A stretch of 39,924 nucleotides of DNA, taken from the NCBI GenBank assembly GCA_902727985.1, contig CACVAY010000140.1:25855-65778 (forward strand), written 5' to 3'. Shown here one piece after another: positions 25,750-32,950 of this stretch. Positions within the stretch are counted from its first letter, which is position 1. Each line of letters begins with the position of its first letter. The notes below the pieces were generated by a model. It worked only from the letters and a program-made list of their open reading frames with translations. It did not search any database and was not told the origin of the DNA. The DNA comes from an uncultured Thiotrichaceae bacterium (GTDB lineage Bacteria > Pseudomonadota > Gammaproteobacteria > Thiotrichales > Thiotrichaceae). The translations under genes and the position numbers were made by a program.

Positions 25750-26220
25750 CTAATCAGCCAAGAATTTATTAATAATATCGTATTGATTTTGTGCTTCAGG
25801 ATTAACGGAATCATCATCCTTGGCAATCAATGCACAGTTTCGTGCCATACGACAGCTTTGTACGGTTTGCCATAGCGGATCTTTAGCAACACATTGCCCT
25901 TCTGGAGCAACGACGGCTGTTGCTGCTCTAGCAACAAAATGTACGGCTTGGTCATCCCAATCACAGTCAGCACCACAGCGTGTCCGACTATCAATCATCG
26001 CGCGTTTGACTGCCTTAAAAACATCCTCTAGTTCTTCAGGCAAGGCTACAGGATCATGCGCGGTTCTAATCGCTCGACTTACCCGGATGTCATCCGTTAG
26101 GAAAAGCACACTACTTACAAACGATGCTCCGACTTCACGCTTGTCTTGCACACTCAGTTTCTTTAGCACCGACCGTAATTCAGTATCGTTGCTGACCTTC
26201 TTAGCCGCTAACTCTGTCAT
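25750..26220 (-). CDS. Unassigned cysteine-containing protein within the hydrogenase operon
   Basis: I do not recognise a family. The 156-residue soluble protein has five cysteines, at 82, 86, 110, 123 and 129. They are grouped as R-C-G-A-D-C-D-W-D-D, E-G-Q-C, and S-C-R-M-A-R-N-C, with histidines at 55 and 94. That could suit a metal or iron-sulfur site, though no standard ferredoxin or rubredoxin spacing is present. There is no signal peptide or transmembrane helix. Its ATG overlaps the isp2 stop by four bases (ATGA), so it is translationally coupled to the Isp2 subunit and belongs to the operon. Position and composition suggest an electron-transfer, assembly or regulatory partner of Isp2 or HynL. 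Characterised Isp operons, as I recall them, are hynS-isp1-isp2-hynL without it. Confidence 0.85.
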   Translation of the reverse strand: MTELAAKKVSNDTELRSVLKKLSVQDKREVGASFVSSVLFLTDDIRVSRAIRTAHDPVALPEELEDVFKAVKRAMIDSRTRCGADCDWDDQAVHFVARAATAVVAPEGQCVAKDPLWQTVQSCRMARNCALIAKDDDSVNPEAQNQYDIINKFLAD

Positions 26221-27503
26221 GATGTTTCCTCCTCAACAGGTTTATCCTCTTTCAAATGCTCTGCTAGCATTTCGGTAAGCCCCAAGATTGGAATATCCAT
26301 TTCATTAATCTCCAAGCCATCTTCCAATTGAATACGGCAGTTCGCACAGGCTGTTACTACAACGTCTATATCCAGTGATTCCAGTTGCTTTTTCTTGCGA
26401 TTGAAAGCCTTATTACGCACCTTATCAGCATCTTCATTCGCGCTAACGCCACCACCAGCACCGCAACACCAGTTCATCACACCGGAATCCTCCATTTCTA
26501 CAAAATTGGGAGCGATCATATCCAGTAGATTACGTGGCTGCTCAACCACTCCGCCTCTGCGGACTAATTGGCAGGGATCATGGAAGGTTAATTTCGCTTC
26601 TTCTATACCTTCGGTTTTCAGCAAGCCCTCAGCTCTGAGTTCATCTAACACTTCGAGAATATGCTGTACCTTGAAGCCAAATTCTTTATGCACAAGATTA
26701 GGCCCTTCCCAACGAATTGCGGTATAGGCATGTCCGCATTCTGGGCTAATCACTGTTTTGACCTTGAGCTTTTCGGCAGCCGCAACCACTCGGCCTACCA
26801 GTTCAGCGGCGATATCTGAAGAACCGATTTGAATACCTGAGTTAGTTGCTTCGAAAGCCTCAGAACATAGCGTCCACGTTTTACCAGCCTGATGGAAAAT
26901 TCGCGTTATCGCATGCAGATATTCGGGATAATTCATGATTTCCATGGAAGACAACAAGACCAGATATTCAGCACCTTCAACATCCATCGGGATCGCTAAA
27001 CCTGTGTCTTTTTCAGCATGCTTAATCTGTGCTTTCAGTGCAGGAAGTCGCACTCCCATAGGACTGCCAATTTCAACAGCTCGTTCGGATGCGCCGATTA
27101 ATCCTTCTGGCGCAAAACCACCAGCCGACATGCCTTCGCGCATTTTGCGAATCATGCCAGTAATGTCGTTCCCAACAGGGCAAACCATGCTGCAACGTCC
27201 ACAAAGCGTGCAGGTGTTGTAAACCTTGCTTTGCCACTTCTCCAGCTCTTCTTCAGTAATCGGTTTGCTCAGTCCCAATGCTTTCTTGGCACGCCCTAAT
27301 AACGTATATTCCTGCTCCCACAAGCGCCGCATCGGTTCCACTTTGTAGATCGGCGTATAGGTAGGACAACCTGTCTCTGTATGAAATAGACAAGCATCCG
27401 CACACATACCGCAATGTGTACAACTACTAAAAAAAGCCGCCACAGGTGCATCAATCTGTTCTTTTAGGGCTGCAATGCCGCGTTCTAAACTTGCTTCACT
27501 CAT
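26217..27503 (-). CDS. isp2: Isp2: HdrD-like iron-sulfur electron-transfer subunit
   Basis: The 428-residue protein has two N-terminal [4Fe-4S] ferredoxin motifs (Cys28, 31, 34, 38 and Cys98, 101, 104, 108 with C-x-x-C-x-x-C-x-x-x-C-P). A C-terminal CCG domain follows with C-X34-C-C-X38-C-x-x-C, matching the noncubane cluster-binding motif of heterodisulfide reductase HdrD/HdrB. A first CCG copy (around C-S-E-A-F-E and S-P-E-C-G-H) looks degenerate. No membrane segment is present, so it probably docks on Isp1 at the cytoplasmic face. It overlaps isp1 and the following gene by four bases each. In sulfur-metabolising bacteria Isp1/Isp2 connect the HynSL hydrogenase to electron carriers, and DsrM/DsrK is the closest known analogue. 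Confidence 0.93.
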   Translation of the reverse strand: MSEASLERGIAALKEQIDAPVAAFFSSCTHCGMCADACLFHTETGCPTYTPIYKVEPMRRLWEQEYTLLGRAKKALGLSKPITEEELEKWQSKVYNTCTLCGRCSMVCPVGNDITGMIRKMREGMSAGGFAPEGLIGASERAVEIGSPMGVRLPALKAQIKHAEKDTGLAIPMDVEGAEYLVLLSSMEIMNYPEYLHAITRIFHQAGKTWTLCSEAFEATNSGIQIGSSDIAAELVGRVVAAAEKLKVKTVISPECGHAYTAIRWEGPNLVHKEFGFKVQHILEVLDELRAEGLLKTEGIEEAKLTFHDPCQLVRRGGVVEQPRNLLDMIAPNFVEMEDSGVMNWCCGAGGGVSANEDADKVRNKAFNRKKKQLESLDIDVVVTACANCRIQLEDGLEINEMDIPILGLTEMLAEHLKEDKPVEEETS

Positions 27504-28162
27504 GACTTCACTCCTTTTTCTCCCATCATTGATCCGCTATACCAACGCGCTATAAACAAGGTGAAGGCGTGAGATAATTTGGTAAATGGGAGGAAAATCA
27601 TTAGTAACTCGACAGACAGGATGTGTATACCTAACATCCAGTTATAGTTGAGGAAAAGGTGGTGATAGCTCAAATAGCCTGTGATCAATGGCACAAAGGT
27701 TAAGGCCCATACGAAGTAGTCTTGTTTGGTTGATAAAAACTTCAGGACCGGGTTGGTTAAACGATGATATAAAATCGCCAATAGCGCTATCATCGTAAGC
27801 ACCGCGAATAAATCGACAATTGGCGTGCTTATGGAAGGCCATCCAAAACCAAATATGCCTTCAAACAAACTGATGTGTGGAGCGAGAAGGAAGATCACCA
27901 CGAATAAGCCAATGTGCAGTACATAACCCGTCACAATGGTAAACATAGAGCGTCTTAAGGTGTTCTTATCTCTGGGTAAAGATCGCGTTAGAATATTACG
28001 AAAACCTTCCTTGAAGCCGCTACCTCGTGTTACCGCCAGATTCTTTTTATGCCCTAGCGTAAGAATCTCAAACAAGCGCAACACAACACCGAATACGAAG
28101 ATGACAGTTGCAATCTGCAATCCGGTTCCCCGTACCCAGAGTAGAAAATCTGCTGAGTTCAT
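27500..28162 (-). CDS. isp1: Isp1: NarI/DsrM-like membrane cytochrome b subunit
   Basis: The 220-residue integral membrane protein has about five transmembrane helices (near residues 14-32, 78-98, 112-130, 148-165 and 175-198). Histidines are placed as heme b ligands in G-Y-V-L-H-I-G, M-L-G-I-H-I-L and L-S-H-A-F, as in nitrate reductase gamma subunits (NarI, PF02665) and DsrM. It would carry electrons between periplasmic HynS and cytoplasmic Isp2 or the quinone pool. The start ATG 28162 directly abuts the hynS stop and the end overlaps isp2 (ATGA), so expression is tightly coupled. Confidence 0.92.
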   Translation of the reverse strand: MNSADFLLWVRGTGLQIATVIFVFGVVLRLFEILTLGHKKNLAVTRGSGFKEGFRNILTRSLPRDKNTLRRSMFTIVTGYVLHIGLFVVIFLLAPHISLFEGIFGFGWPSISTPIVDLFAVLTMIALLAILYHRLTNPVLKFLSTKQDYFVWALTFVPLITGYLSYHHLFLNYNWMLGIHILSVELLMIFLPFTKLSHAFTLFIARWYSGSMMGEKGVKS

Positions 28163-29281
28163 TTAGCTATCCTCCGCTTCTGTTTTTGACGGGTCATTTC
28201 TACGTAAATCATGAATGGTGACGGTTTGATGATCAGTAGCGACATCTGCTTTCTTTTTCCGGTTCAGCGCTGCGATGCCGAGACCGGCTACCGCACCAGC
28301 ACCCAAGGCATAAGCGGCTGTTTGACTCACATCCACCGCAGGTTGCGATAGCGCCTTATAAAAACCGCCCATATCCCAGAAATTGGGTTCTGAACAACCT
28401 AAGCAACCATGACCTGACTCAATAGGGAAACTGGTTCCTTCGTTCCATTTAGCCGTTGCACAAGCGTTGTAGGTAATCGGCCCTTTACAACCCAGTTTGA
28501 ATAAGCACCAACCTTTCTTTGCCCCTTCATCATCGAAAGTTTCTGCAAATTCGCCACGCTCATAGAAGGGACGACGATAACAACGATCATGAATATTATT
28601 GCCATAAAAGACTTTTGGGCGACCTAGCTCATCAAGCTCAGGGATTGTGCCAAAGGTGAGAAAGTGCGCGAGTACACCAGTAATCACCACGGGAATAGGC
28701 GGACAACCTGACACATTAACAATCGGCTTATCTTTGATAATATCGCTGACTGATACAGCACCCGTCGGATTTGGATTGGCCTTGGGAATCCCACCGAAGG
28801 TTGCACAGGTTCCAACAGCTACAATCGCTGCTGCTCCTTTCGCGGTTTCTTTCAACATATCAAGGTTAGAGATACCTGCAATGGTGGAATATCCAGGATT
28901 ACCTAATGGAATCGAACCATCCACGACCAGAATGTACTTTCCCCAGTTCTCCTTCATCGCTTCTTCACGTGCTTCTTCTGCGGCATCACCCGCAGCTGCT
29001 TGTAAGGTATGTTGATAATCTAAAGAAATCGCATCGAAGATCAAACCTTCGACGGTGGGAGAATGGGATCGGGTTAAGGATTCGGCACAGCCTGTGCATT
29101 CCTGAAAAGACAACCAAATAACGGATGGCCGTCTTGCTGATTCAAGTGCTGCGGCAATAGCGGGAACCATGCTTGGCGGAAGTGCCATTATGGATGCTGC
29201 TGTTGCACAAAATTTTAAGAATCCTCGGCGAGATACACCGTTTCTTGTTAGCGATTCTTTGAGCGTTTCATCATGTGACAT
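28163..29281 (-). CDS. hynS: [NiFe]-hydrogenase small subunit (HynS) with Tat signal
   Basis: The start ATG 29281 (372 residues) is chosen because GAGGAG ends five bases upstream; a GTG two codons earlier overlaps it. A twin-arginine signal S-R-R-G-F-L-K-F (Arg18, Arg19) targets the folded heterodimer to the periplasmic side, carrying HynL along. Cluster ligands are visible: proximal E-C-T-G-C (Cys62, Cys65), V-G-T-C and G-C-P-P; distal H-D-R-C and W-C-L-F-K-L-G-C; medial C-A-T-A and C-L-G-C-S-E-P-N-F-W-D. A C-terminal hydrophobic helix (about 315-335) followed by R-K-K-K anchors it in the membrane. It overlaps nothing upstream but abuts isp1. Family knowledge: three Fe-S clusters relay electrons from the NiFe centre. 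Confidence 0.96.
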   Translation of the reverse strand: MSHDETLKESLTRNGVSRRGFLKFCATAASIMALPPSMVPAIAAALESARRPSVIWLSFQECTGCAESLTRSHSPTVEGLIFDAISLDYQHTLQAAAGDAAEEAREEAMKENWGKYILVVDGSIPLGNPGYSTIAGISNLDMLKETAKGAAAIVAVGTCATFGGIPKANPNPTGAVSVSDIIKDKPIVNVSGCPPIPVVITGVLAHFLTFGTIPELDELGRPKVFYGNNIHDRCYRRPFYERGEFAETFDDEGAKKGWCLFKLGCKGPITYNACATAKWNEGTSFPIESGHGCLGCSEPNFWDMGGFYKALSQPAVDVSQTAAYALGAGAVAGLGIAALNRKKKADVATDHQTVTIHDLRRNDPSKTEAEDS

Positions 29282-29312
29282 GTTCACTCCTCGCGTGTTG
29301 TTTTTTGTAGTA

Positions 29313-29699
29313 CTAAACCAATAGTTGATGGGTCAATTGCTCTAGTGCTACTTCAATATCTTCGTGTTGTGACGCCAAAATCGATGGCAGTTTGCTGATT
29401 TCGATAAACTTACCGAGTATTTCGTCCTCGGTGTTGTAGTGAGTGATTAACCAGGCACCGGAAAAAGCGGTTTCATTTATCGTAGACTTGCCAAGGGCAT
29501 TCAATGTTGCTGATAATTCGCCTTGACCGAGCATGGCTTCGATTCTGGCTTCTTCACCTGGAGCCATGGGGATAGCTCGCAAATCGATAATGGTTGATTC
29601 ACCGTCATCTAATAATTTCCGAAGTGCATGACGAATTTCGTGCAAAATCAGGATGTCATTGCCTGTATCCAACGAAGCACATGTATTTACATTAGACAT
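29313..29699 (-). CDS. Short HupH/HyaF-like hydrogenase maturation protein
   Basis: The start is ATG 29699 (128 residues), which overlaps the hupD stop by eight bases; a longer frame runs inside hupD and is not credible. The core I-D-L-R-A-I-P-M-A-P-G-E-E-A-R-I-E, then G-Q-G-E-L-S-A-T-L, G-K-S-T-I-N-E-T-A-F-S-G-A-W-L-I-T-H and E-I-S-K-L-P-S-I-L matches the HupH C-terminal domain (PF04809) of HyaF/HupH proteins. These assist maturation of the small subunit and oxygen protection. HyaF and HupH are about 280 residues, with additional sequence; only this domain is present here. Such short versions occur beside Isp-type hydrogenases. It probably acts as a cytoplasmic chaperone for HynS before Tat export. 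Confidence 0.85.
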   Translation of the reverse strand: MSNVNTCASLDTGNDILILHEIRHALRKLLDDGESTIIDLRAIPMAPGEEARIEAMLGQGELSATLNALGKSTINETAFSGAWLITHYNTEDEILGKFIEISKLPSILASQHEDIEVALEQLTHQLLV

Positions 29700-30174
29700 G
29701 AGCCACCTCGGCTTGCTTCCATTGAGATAACAAATCAAGCGCATGCTGGACAGCGACGGGAACCGCTTTCTGTACATCTTCAGACAAGGAATCACCCCAA
29801 TCGATAATCTCGGGTTGAATACCTATTAATGCACGTTGCTCTGGGAGAGATTCAGTGAGGCGTGAGATATCCAACAGATCAAGCAAACCAATCTCATGTA
29901 CGCTTCTTTTGCATGCACCTAAAAACTGATCCATTTGTTCGTTCACCATGCAATCAACCGTCCCGGCCTGCCCCTGTAATTGCGCCGCATCTATGACAAT
30001 AAGATTATCTGCATCGCTTACTGCACCCGCTAAGGTGAAGCTCAGAGTACCTCCATCCAGATACAACGTGTCTTCCGTTTCAGGATGTGTTTTTTGCAGC
30101 TCATTAAGGACATGTAACCCAGCTCCTTCATCGCTGAGCAGTTTGTTACCAATCGCTAGCACAAGTGTCTTCAT
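29692..30174 (-). CDS. hupD: Hydrogenase maturation endopeptidase (HupD/HynD/HyaD family)
   Basis: The 160-residue nickel-dependent endopeptidase trims the C-terminal extension of HynL after NiFe cofactor insertion. Key residues are G-N-K-L-L-S-D-E-G-A-G (Asp15, Glu16, the first nickel ligand), the second acidic site in V-I-D-A-A-Q (about Asp62), and H-E-I-G-L with the His ligand near residue 93. Its substrate is in the same operon, where HynL carries the 15-residue tail. It is the first gene of the leftward operon, about 20 bases downstream of a predicted transcription start controlled by an FNR-like site. Confidence 0.94.
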   Translation of the reverse strand: MKTLVLAIGNKLLSDEGAGLHVLNELQKTHPETEDTLYLDGGTLSFTLAGAVSDADNLIVIDAAQLQGQAGTVDCMVNEQMDQFLGACKRSVHEIGLLDLLDISRLTESLPEQRALIGIQPEIIDWGDSLSEDVQKAVPVAVQHALDLLSQWKQAEVAHV

Positions 30175-30201
30175 AACTCTCTCGCTTATTGATGTACCTA
30201 A

Positions 30202-30207
30202 TATATA
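30202..30207 (-). promoter_or_regulatory. Predicted -10 box of the hupD-hyn operon
   Basis: TATATA on the minus strand lies 29.5 bases from the FNR-like centre to the middle of the hexamer region. It places the start near 30195, which is -41.5 spacing from the palindrome centre. The TA-rich run allows a shift of two bases. Confidence 0.5.
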
Positions 30208-30229
30208 TACCCTAAACCCCTTATCTCAC

Positions 30230-30243
30230 ATGACTTAGGTCAA
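30230..30243. promoter_or_regulatory. FNR/CRP-family operator in the hydrogenase divergent promoter
   Basis: ATGAC-TTAG-GTCAA matches the TTGAT/C-N4-A/GTCAA consensus of FNR, ANR/DNR and FixK-type regulators, with TGAC-N4-GTCA as a perfect palindrome. It lies between hupD and hypC. Its centre (30236.5) is 41-42 bases from a predicted start site in each direction, the class II activation geometry. The regulator gene is not in this window. Confidence 0.6.
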
Positions 30244-30265
30244 TTGATTTCTTTGAGAATAGATT

Positions 30266-30271
30266 TATCTT
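30266..30271 (+). promoter_or_regulatory. Predicted -10 box of the hyp operon
   Basis: TATCTT (4/6 match including the key TA and final T) is positioned so that transcription would begin near 30278, with the FNR-like site centred at -41.5. This mirrors the leftward promoter. Confidence 0.4.
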
Positions 30272-30337
30272 AGACCTCTGCATTAGTCCTTGGCTTTGGT
30301 CATATTTGAACTAGGCTTGAAGGGAAGGGAGAGAACT

Positions 30338-30568
30338 ATGTGCCTTGGCATACCCATGAAAATTAAAACCATTGATGGCTTCCTCGCTCGCTGTGAAGCA
30401 AAAGGTGTAGAACGCGATGTGAATTTATTCATGATGCAAGATGAAGACTTTGCAATTGGTGACTTTGTGATGGTGCATGTGGGTTATGCAATCCAGAAAA
30501 TGACAGAGCAAGAAGCGCAATCAGCATGGGAAATCTACGACGAAATGTTGGCAGCTGAACATGCATGA
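30338..30568 (+). CDS. hypC: Hydrogenase maturation chaperone HypC
   Basis: The start ATG 30338 (76 residues) gives the invariant N-terminus M-C-L-G-I-P, whose Cys2 binds the Fe(CN)2CO unit and the large-subunit precursor, and is preceded by a strong GAAGGGAGAGA site. An earlier in-frame ATG would bury it. The rest fits the OB-fold family (G-D-F-V-M-V-H-V-G-Y-A-I-Q-K-M and E-I-Y-D-E-M-L near the end). HypC partners HypD in making the iron-cyanide centre and delivers it to HynL. It overlaps hypA by eight bases. Confidence 0.96.
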   Translation: MCLGIPMKIKTIDGFLARCEAKGVERDVNLFMMQDEDFAIGDFVMVHVGYAIQKMTEQEAQSAWEIYDEMLAAEHA

Positions 30569-30911
30569 GTTGGCAATTTGTCAGGCATTGATTGGACAAG
30601 TTGAGCAAATCACATTAGACAATAATGCAGAAAAAGTCACACGCATTGTGGTGAAAATTGGCCCTCTTTCAGGCGCAGAAGCGCCCTTAATAGAAAGAGC
30701 CTATCCAATGGCAGCCGCAGGTACGATAGCTGAGAATAGTCTGCTTGTACTTGAAACAATGCCCATTCGAGTTCGATGCAAAAGCTGCTTGGCAGAAACT
30801 GAAGCCAGTGCTAATCGATTATTGTGCGGTGAATGCGGTGACTTTCATACTGAACTGATCAGCGGTGATGAAATGCTATTGGCAGCTATAGAGTTTGATA
30901 AAGCGAATTAA
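30561..30911 (+). CDS. hypA: Hydrogenase nickel incorporation protein HypA
   Basis: The 116-residue protein starts M-H-E-L-A, where His2 is the nickel ligand, and carries the zinc ribbon C-K-S-C (Cys73, Cys76) and C-G-E-C-G (Cys89, Cys92). Together with HypB it loads nickel into the large subunit. The G-P-L-S-G-A-E segment and length are standard. Its start overlaps the hypC stop by eight bases. The REP-like element lies between its stop and hypB. Confidence 0.96.
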   Translation: MHELAICQALIGQVEQITLDNNAEKVTRIVVKIGPLSGAEAPLIERAYPMAAAGTIAENSLLVLETMPIRVRCKSCLAETEASANRLLCGECGDFHTELISGDEMLLAAIEFDKAN

Positions 30912-30914
30912 ACA

Positions 30915-30985
30915 TAGGGAACCGCGACTTTAGTCGCGTAAATATCGTTATCGTAATTACTGCGCAGATGAAGCAGCGGTTCCTA
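30915..30985. repeat. REP-like inverted repeat pair between hypA and hypB
   Basis: Terminal inverted repeats TAGGGAACCGC (30915-30925) and GCGGTTCCTA (30976-30985) enclose a 6-bp hairpin CGCGAC-TTTA-GTCGCG (30923-30938) and a second, degenerate inner repeat in inverted orientation. The layout resembles a short head sequence plus palindrome, paired in opposite directions, as in REP/BIME elements or a small MITE. Only one copy was noticed in this window. Confidence 0.55.
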
Positions 30986-31022
30986 AGCTTAAACAAAAAA
31001 TCAGCAAAACGAGGAATTACGT

Positions 31023-31856
31023 ATGTGCGATACCTGCGGCTGTAACATTACCTCTGGCAATGCCCATCTCGTCACCAACGATGGCAAACTGGCACAAACC
31101 CCAGACGGAAAATCAGCGGTATTCGTCTTAAAAAGCCTACTCACCGAAAACGACTATCAAGCCATTCACAATCGTGAACACTTCGATAAAAACGCGGTAT
31201 TGGCTATCAACCTGATGTCATCCCCCGGCTCTGGCAAAACAGCACTCCTCGAAGCCACCATTGAAGCATTAGGCGATGAATTCTCAATTGCCGTCATTGA
31301 AGGTGATCTGGAAACTGAAAATGATGCTGACCGAATCCGTGCCAAAGGTGTTCCCGCCGTCCAAATCAGCACTGGTAGTGCCTGTCATCTCGATGCGTAC
31401 ATGGTACATGATGCCGTACATAAGCTTGACTTGGAAACACTCGATATTGTGTTTATCGAAAATGTTGGCAACTTGGTGTGTCCTGCAAGTTTCGATCTCG
31501 GACAACACCGTAACGTCACCTTATTATCGGTTACTGAAGGTGATGATAAGCCTGCTAAATACCCCGTTATTTTTCGTGCCGCAGATGTGGTTTTACAAAC
31601 CAAGTCGGACTTATTAGAAGTACTCGATGACTTCAACCCAGCTAAAGCGGAACAATGCTTGCGCAATCTAGCCAGTGAAGCGCCAATGCTACCATTATCC
31701 GCACGCCGCAACATTGAAATCGATGCTTGGCTAACCTGGTTGAGAGATGAGGTTGCCACACAAGCAGAAAGAGTCGCAAAACATGAAGTGACTAAACCTG
31801 CTATCCAGCCTGATGGCGCAGCCCTGCATCTGGCAGAAAAAGGACAATCTGCATGA
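31023..31856 (+). CDS. hypB: Hydrogenase nickel incorporation GTPase HypB
   Basis: The 277-residue G3E GTPase has an N-terminal nickel motif M-C-D-T-C-G-C, the P-loop S-S-P-G-S-G-K-T (about residues 66-73), E-G-D-L-E-T-E-N-D-A, the internal Ni/Zn site region C-H-L-D-A-Y-M-V, E-N-V-G-N-L-V-C-P and the guanine-specificity N-K-x-D-type segment T-K-S-D-L-L. There is no histidine-rich nickel storage stretch. It supplies nickel to HypA and HynL with GTP hydrolysis. The start ATG 31023 has GAGGA seven bases upstream; the stop overlaps hypD (ATGA). Confidence 0.95.
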   Translation: MCDTCGCNITSGNAHLVTNDGKLAQTPDGKSAVFVLKSLLTENDYQAIHNREHFDKNAVLAINLMSSPGSGKTALLEATIEALGDEFSIAVIEGDLETENDADRIRAKGVPAVQISTGSACHLDAYMVHDAVHKLDLETLDIVFIENVGNLVCPASFDLGQHRNVTLLSVTEGDDKPAKYPVIFRAADVVLQTKSDLLEVLDDFNPAKAEQCLRNLASEAPMLPLSARRNIEIDAWLTWLRDEVATQAERVAKHEVTKPAIQPDGAALHLAEKGQSA

Positions 31857-32950
31857 CAGCCACCGCCCGCCAGTGGCTAGAGGATATCCGCAAACTCAAG
31901 CTACCCAATAAAATTCGCATTATGAATGTCTGTGGCGGGCATGAGCGATCCATTAGTATGGCGGGATTGCGAGGTGCACTGCCCGAACCAATCGAATTAA
32001 TTCCTGGCCCAGGCTGCCCGGTTTGCGTTTGTCCTGAAGAAGATATCTACGAAGCCATTCAAATTGCCTTACATGAAGACGTTATTCTAGTGGCATTCGG
32101 TGATATGTTGCGCGTCCCCGTGAATGTCCCAAAATCACAAGCCCGATCCTTAGAGCAAGCCAAAGGGTTCGGTGCAGATATTTGGCCTATCGCCTCCCCC
32201 ATGGAAGCGGTACAGATTGCTCAAGAAAACCCTGACAAAGCCATTGTGTTTTTTGCTGCGGGGTTTGAAACAACTACGGCGCCCGTTGCGGCCATGCTCG
32301 CCCAAGGAGCGCCTGATAATCTTTCAGTCTTACTGTCAGGACGCTTAACCTGGCCTGCAGTCGCGATGTTATTGGATTCAGGTGAAGCCGGATTCGATGC
32401 GCTGATTGCCCCAGGCCATGTAGCAACCATTATGGGGGCTCAGGAATGGGCATTTGTGGTCGACCAGTATCACATCCCTGCTGCGATTTCCGGCTTTGAG
32501 CCAGACAGCCTTTTAGCAGCCACCTATTCTGTATTGCGGCAAAAACTTGAGGGTAAACGCTTTCTTGATAATTGTTATACGCAACTCGTTACCGATGACG
32601 GCAATAGCAGTGCCAGGAAACACCTGTCACATGTCATGAATGTCGTTGATGCAAACTGGCGTGGCATCGGCATTATTCCACAATCAGGATTTGCCTTGAC
32701 CAAAGCTTACGCCGCTCACAATGCACGCTTAATCTTCTCTGATTATGCGGATGATGCACGTCACAGAGCCGGAGAAATGCCACCTGGCTGTGATTGTGCA
32801 AGCGTAGTACTTGGCAAAATTTATCCTAACCAATGTCGTTTATATGGCAAAGCATGTACCCCAAGAGAACCTATTGGCCCCTGCATGGTTTCTGATGAAG
32901 GCGCTTGCCGCATCTGGTGGGCGAGTGGATTGCGAGAGAGTGTCGCTTAA
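31853..32950 (+). CDS. hypD: Hydrogenase Fe-cyanide assembly scaffold HypD
   Basis: The 365-residue [4Fe-4S] protein has all family signatures: N-V-C-G-G-H-E (Cys27), G-P-G-C-P-V-C-V-C-P (Cys55, Cys58), G-F-E-T-T-T-A-P, A-P-G-H-V-A-T-I-M-G, I-S-G-F-E-P, and the C-terminal cluster ligands P-P-G-C-D-C, N-Q-C and G-P-C-M-V-S-D-E-G-A-C. It holds the iron while HypE transfers cyanide, in complex with HypC. The frame is coupled to hypB at its start and to hypF at its stop (TAATG). Confidence 0.96.
   Translation: MTATARQWLEDIRKLKLPNKIRIMNVCGGHERSISMAGLRGALPEPIELIPGPGCPVCVCPEEDIYEAIQIALHEDVILVAFGDMLRVPVNVPKSQARSLEQAKGFGADIWPIASPMEAVQIAQENPDKAIVFFAAGFETTTAPVAAMLAQGAPDNLSVLLSGRLTWPAVAMLLDSGEAGFDALIAPGHVATIMGAQEWAFVVDQYHIPAAISGFEPDSLLAATYSVLRQKLEGKRFLDNCYTQLVTDDGNSSARKHLSHVMNVVDANWRGIGIIPQSGFALTKAYAAHNARLIFSDYADDARHRAGEMPPGCDCASVVLGKIYPNQCRLYGKACTPREPIGPCMVSDEGACRIWWASGLRESVA

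Noticed and set aside
30300-30325. Possible sigma-54 promoter (TTGGC...) before hypC, as in some hydrogenase operons
   Set aside because: The -24 TTGGC has no GC element at the required spacing for -12, so the pattern fails.
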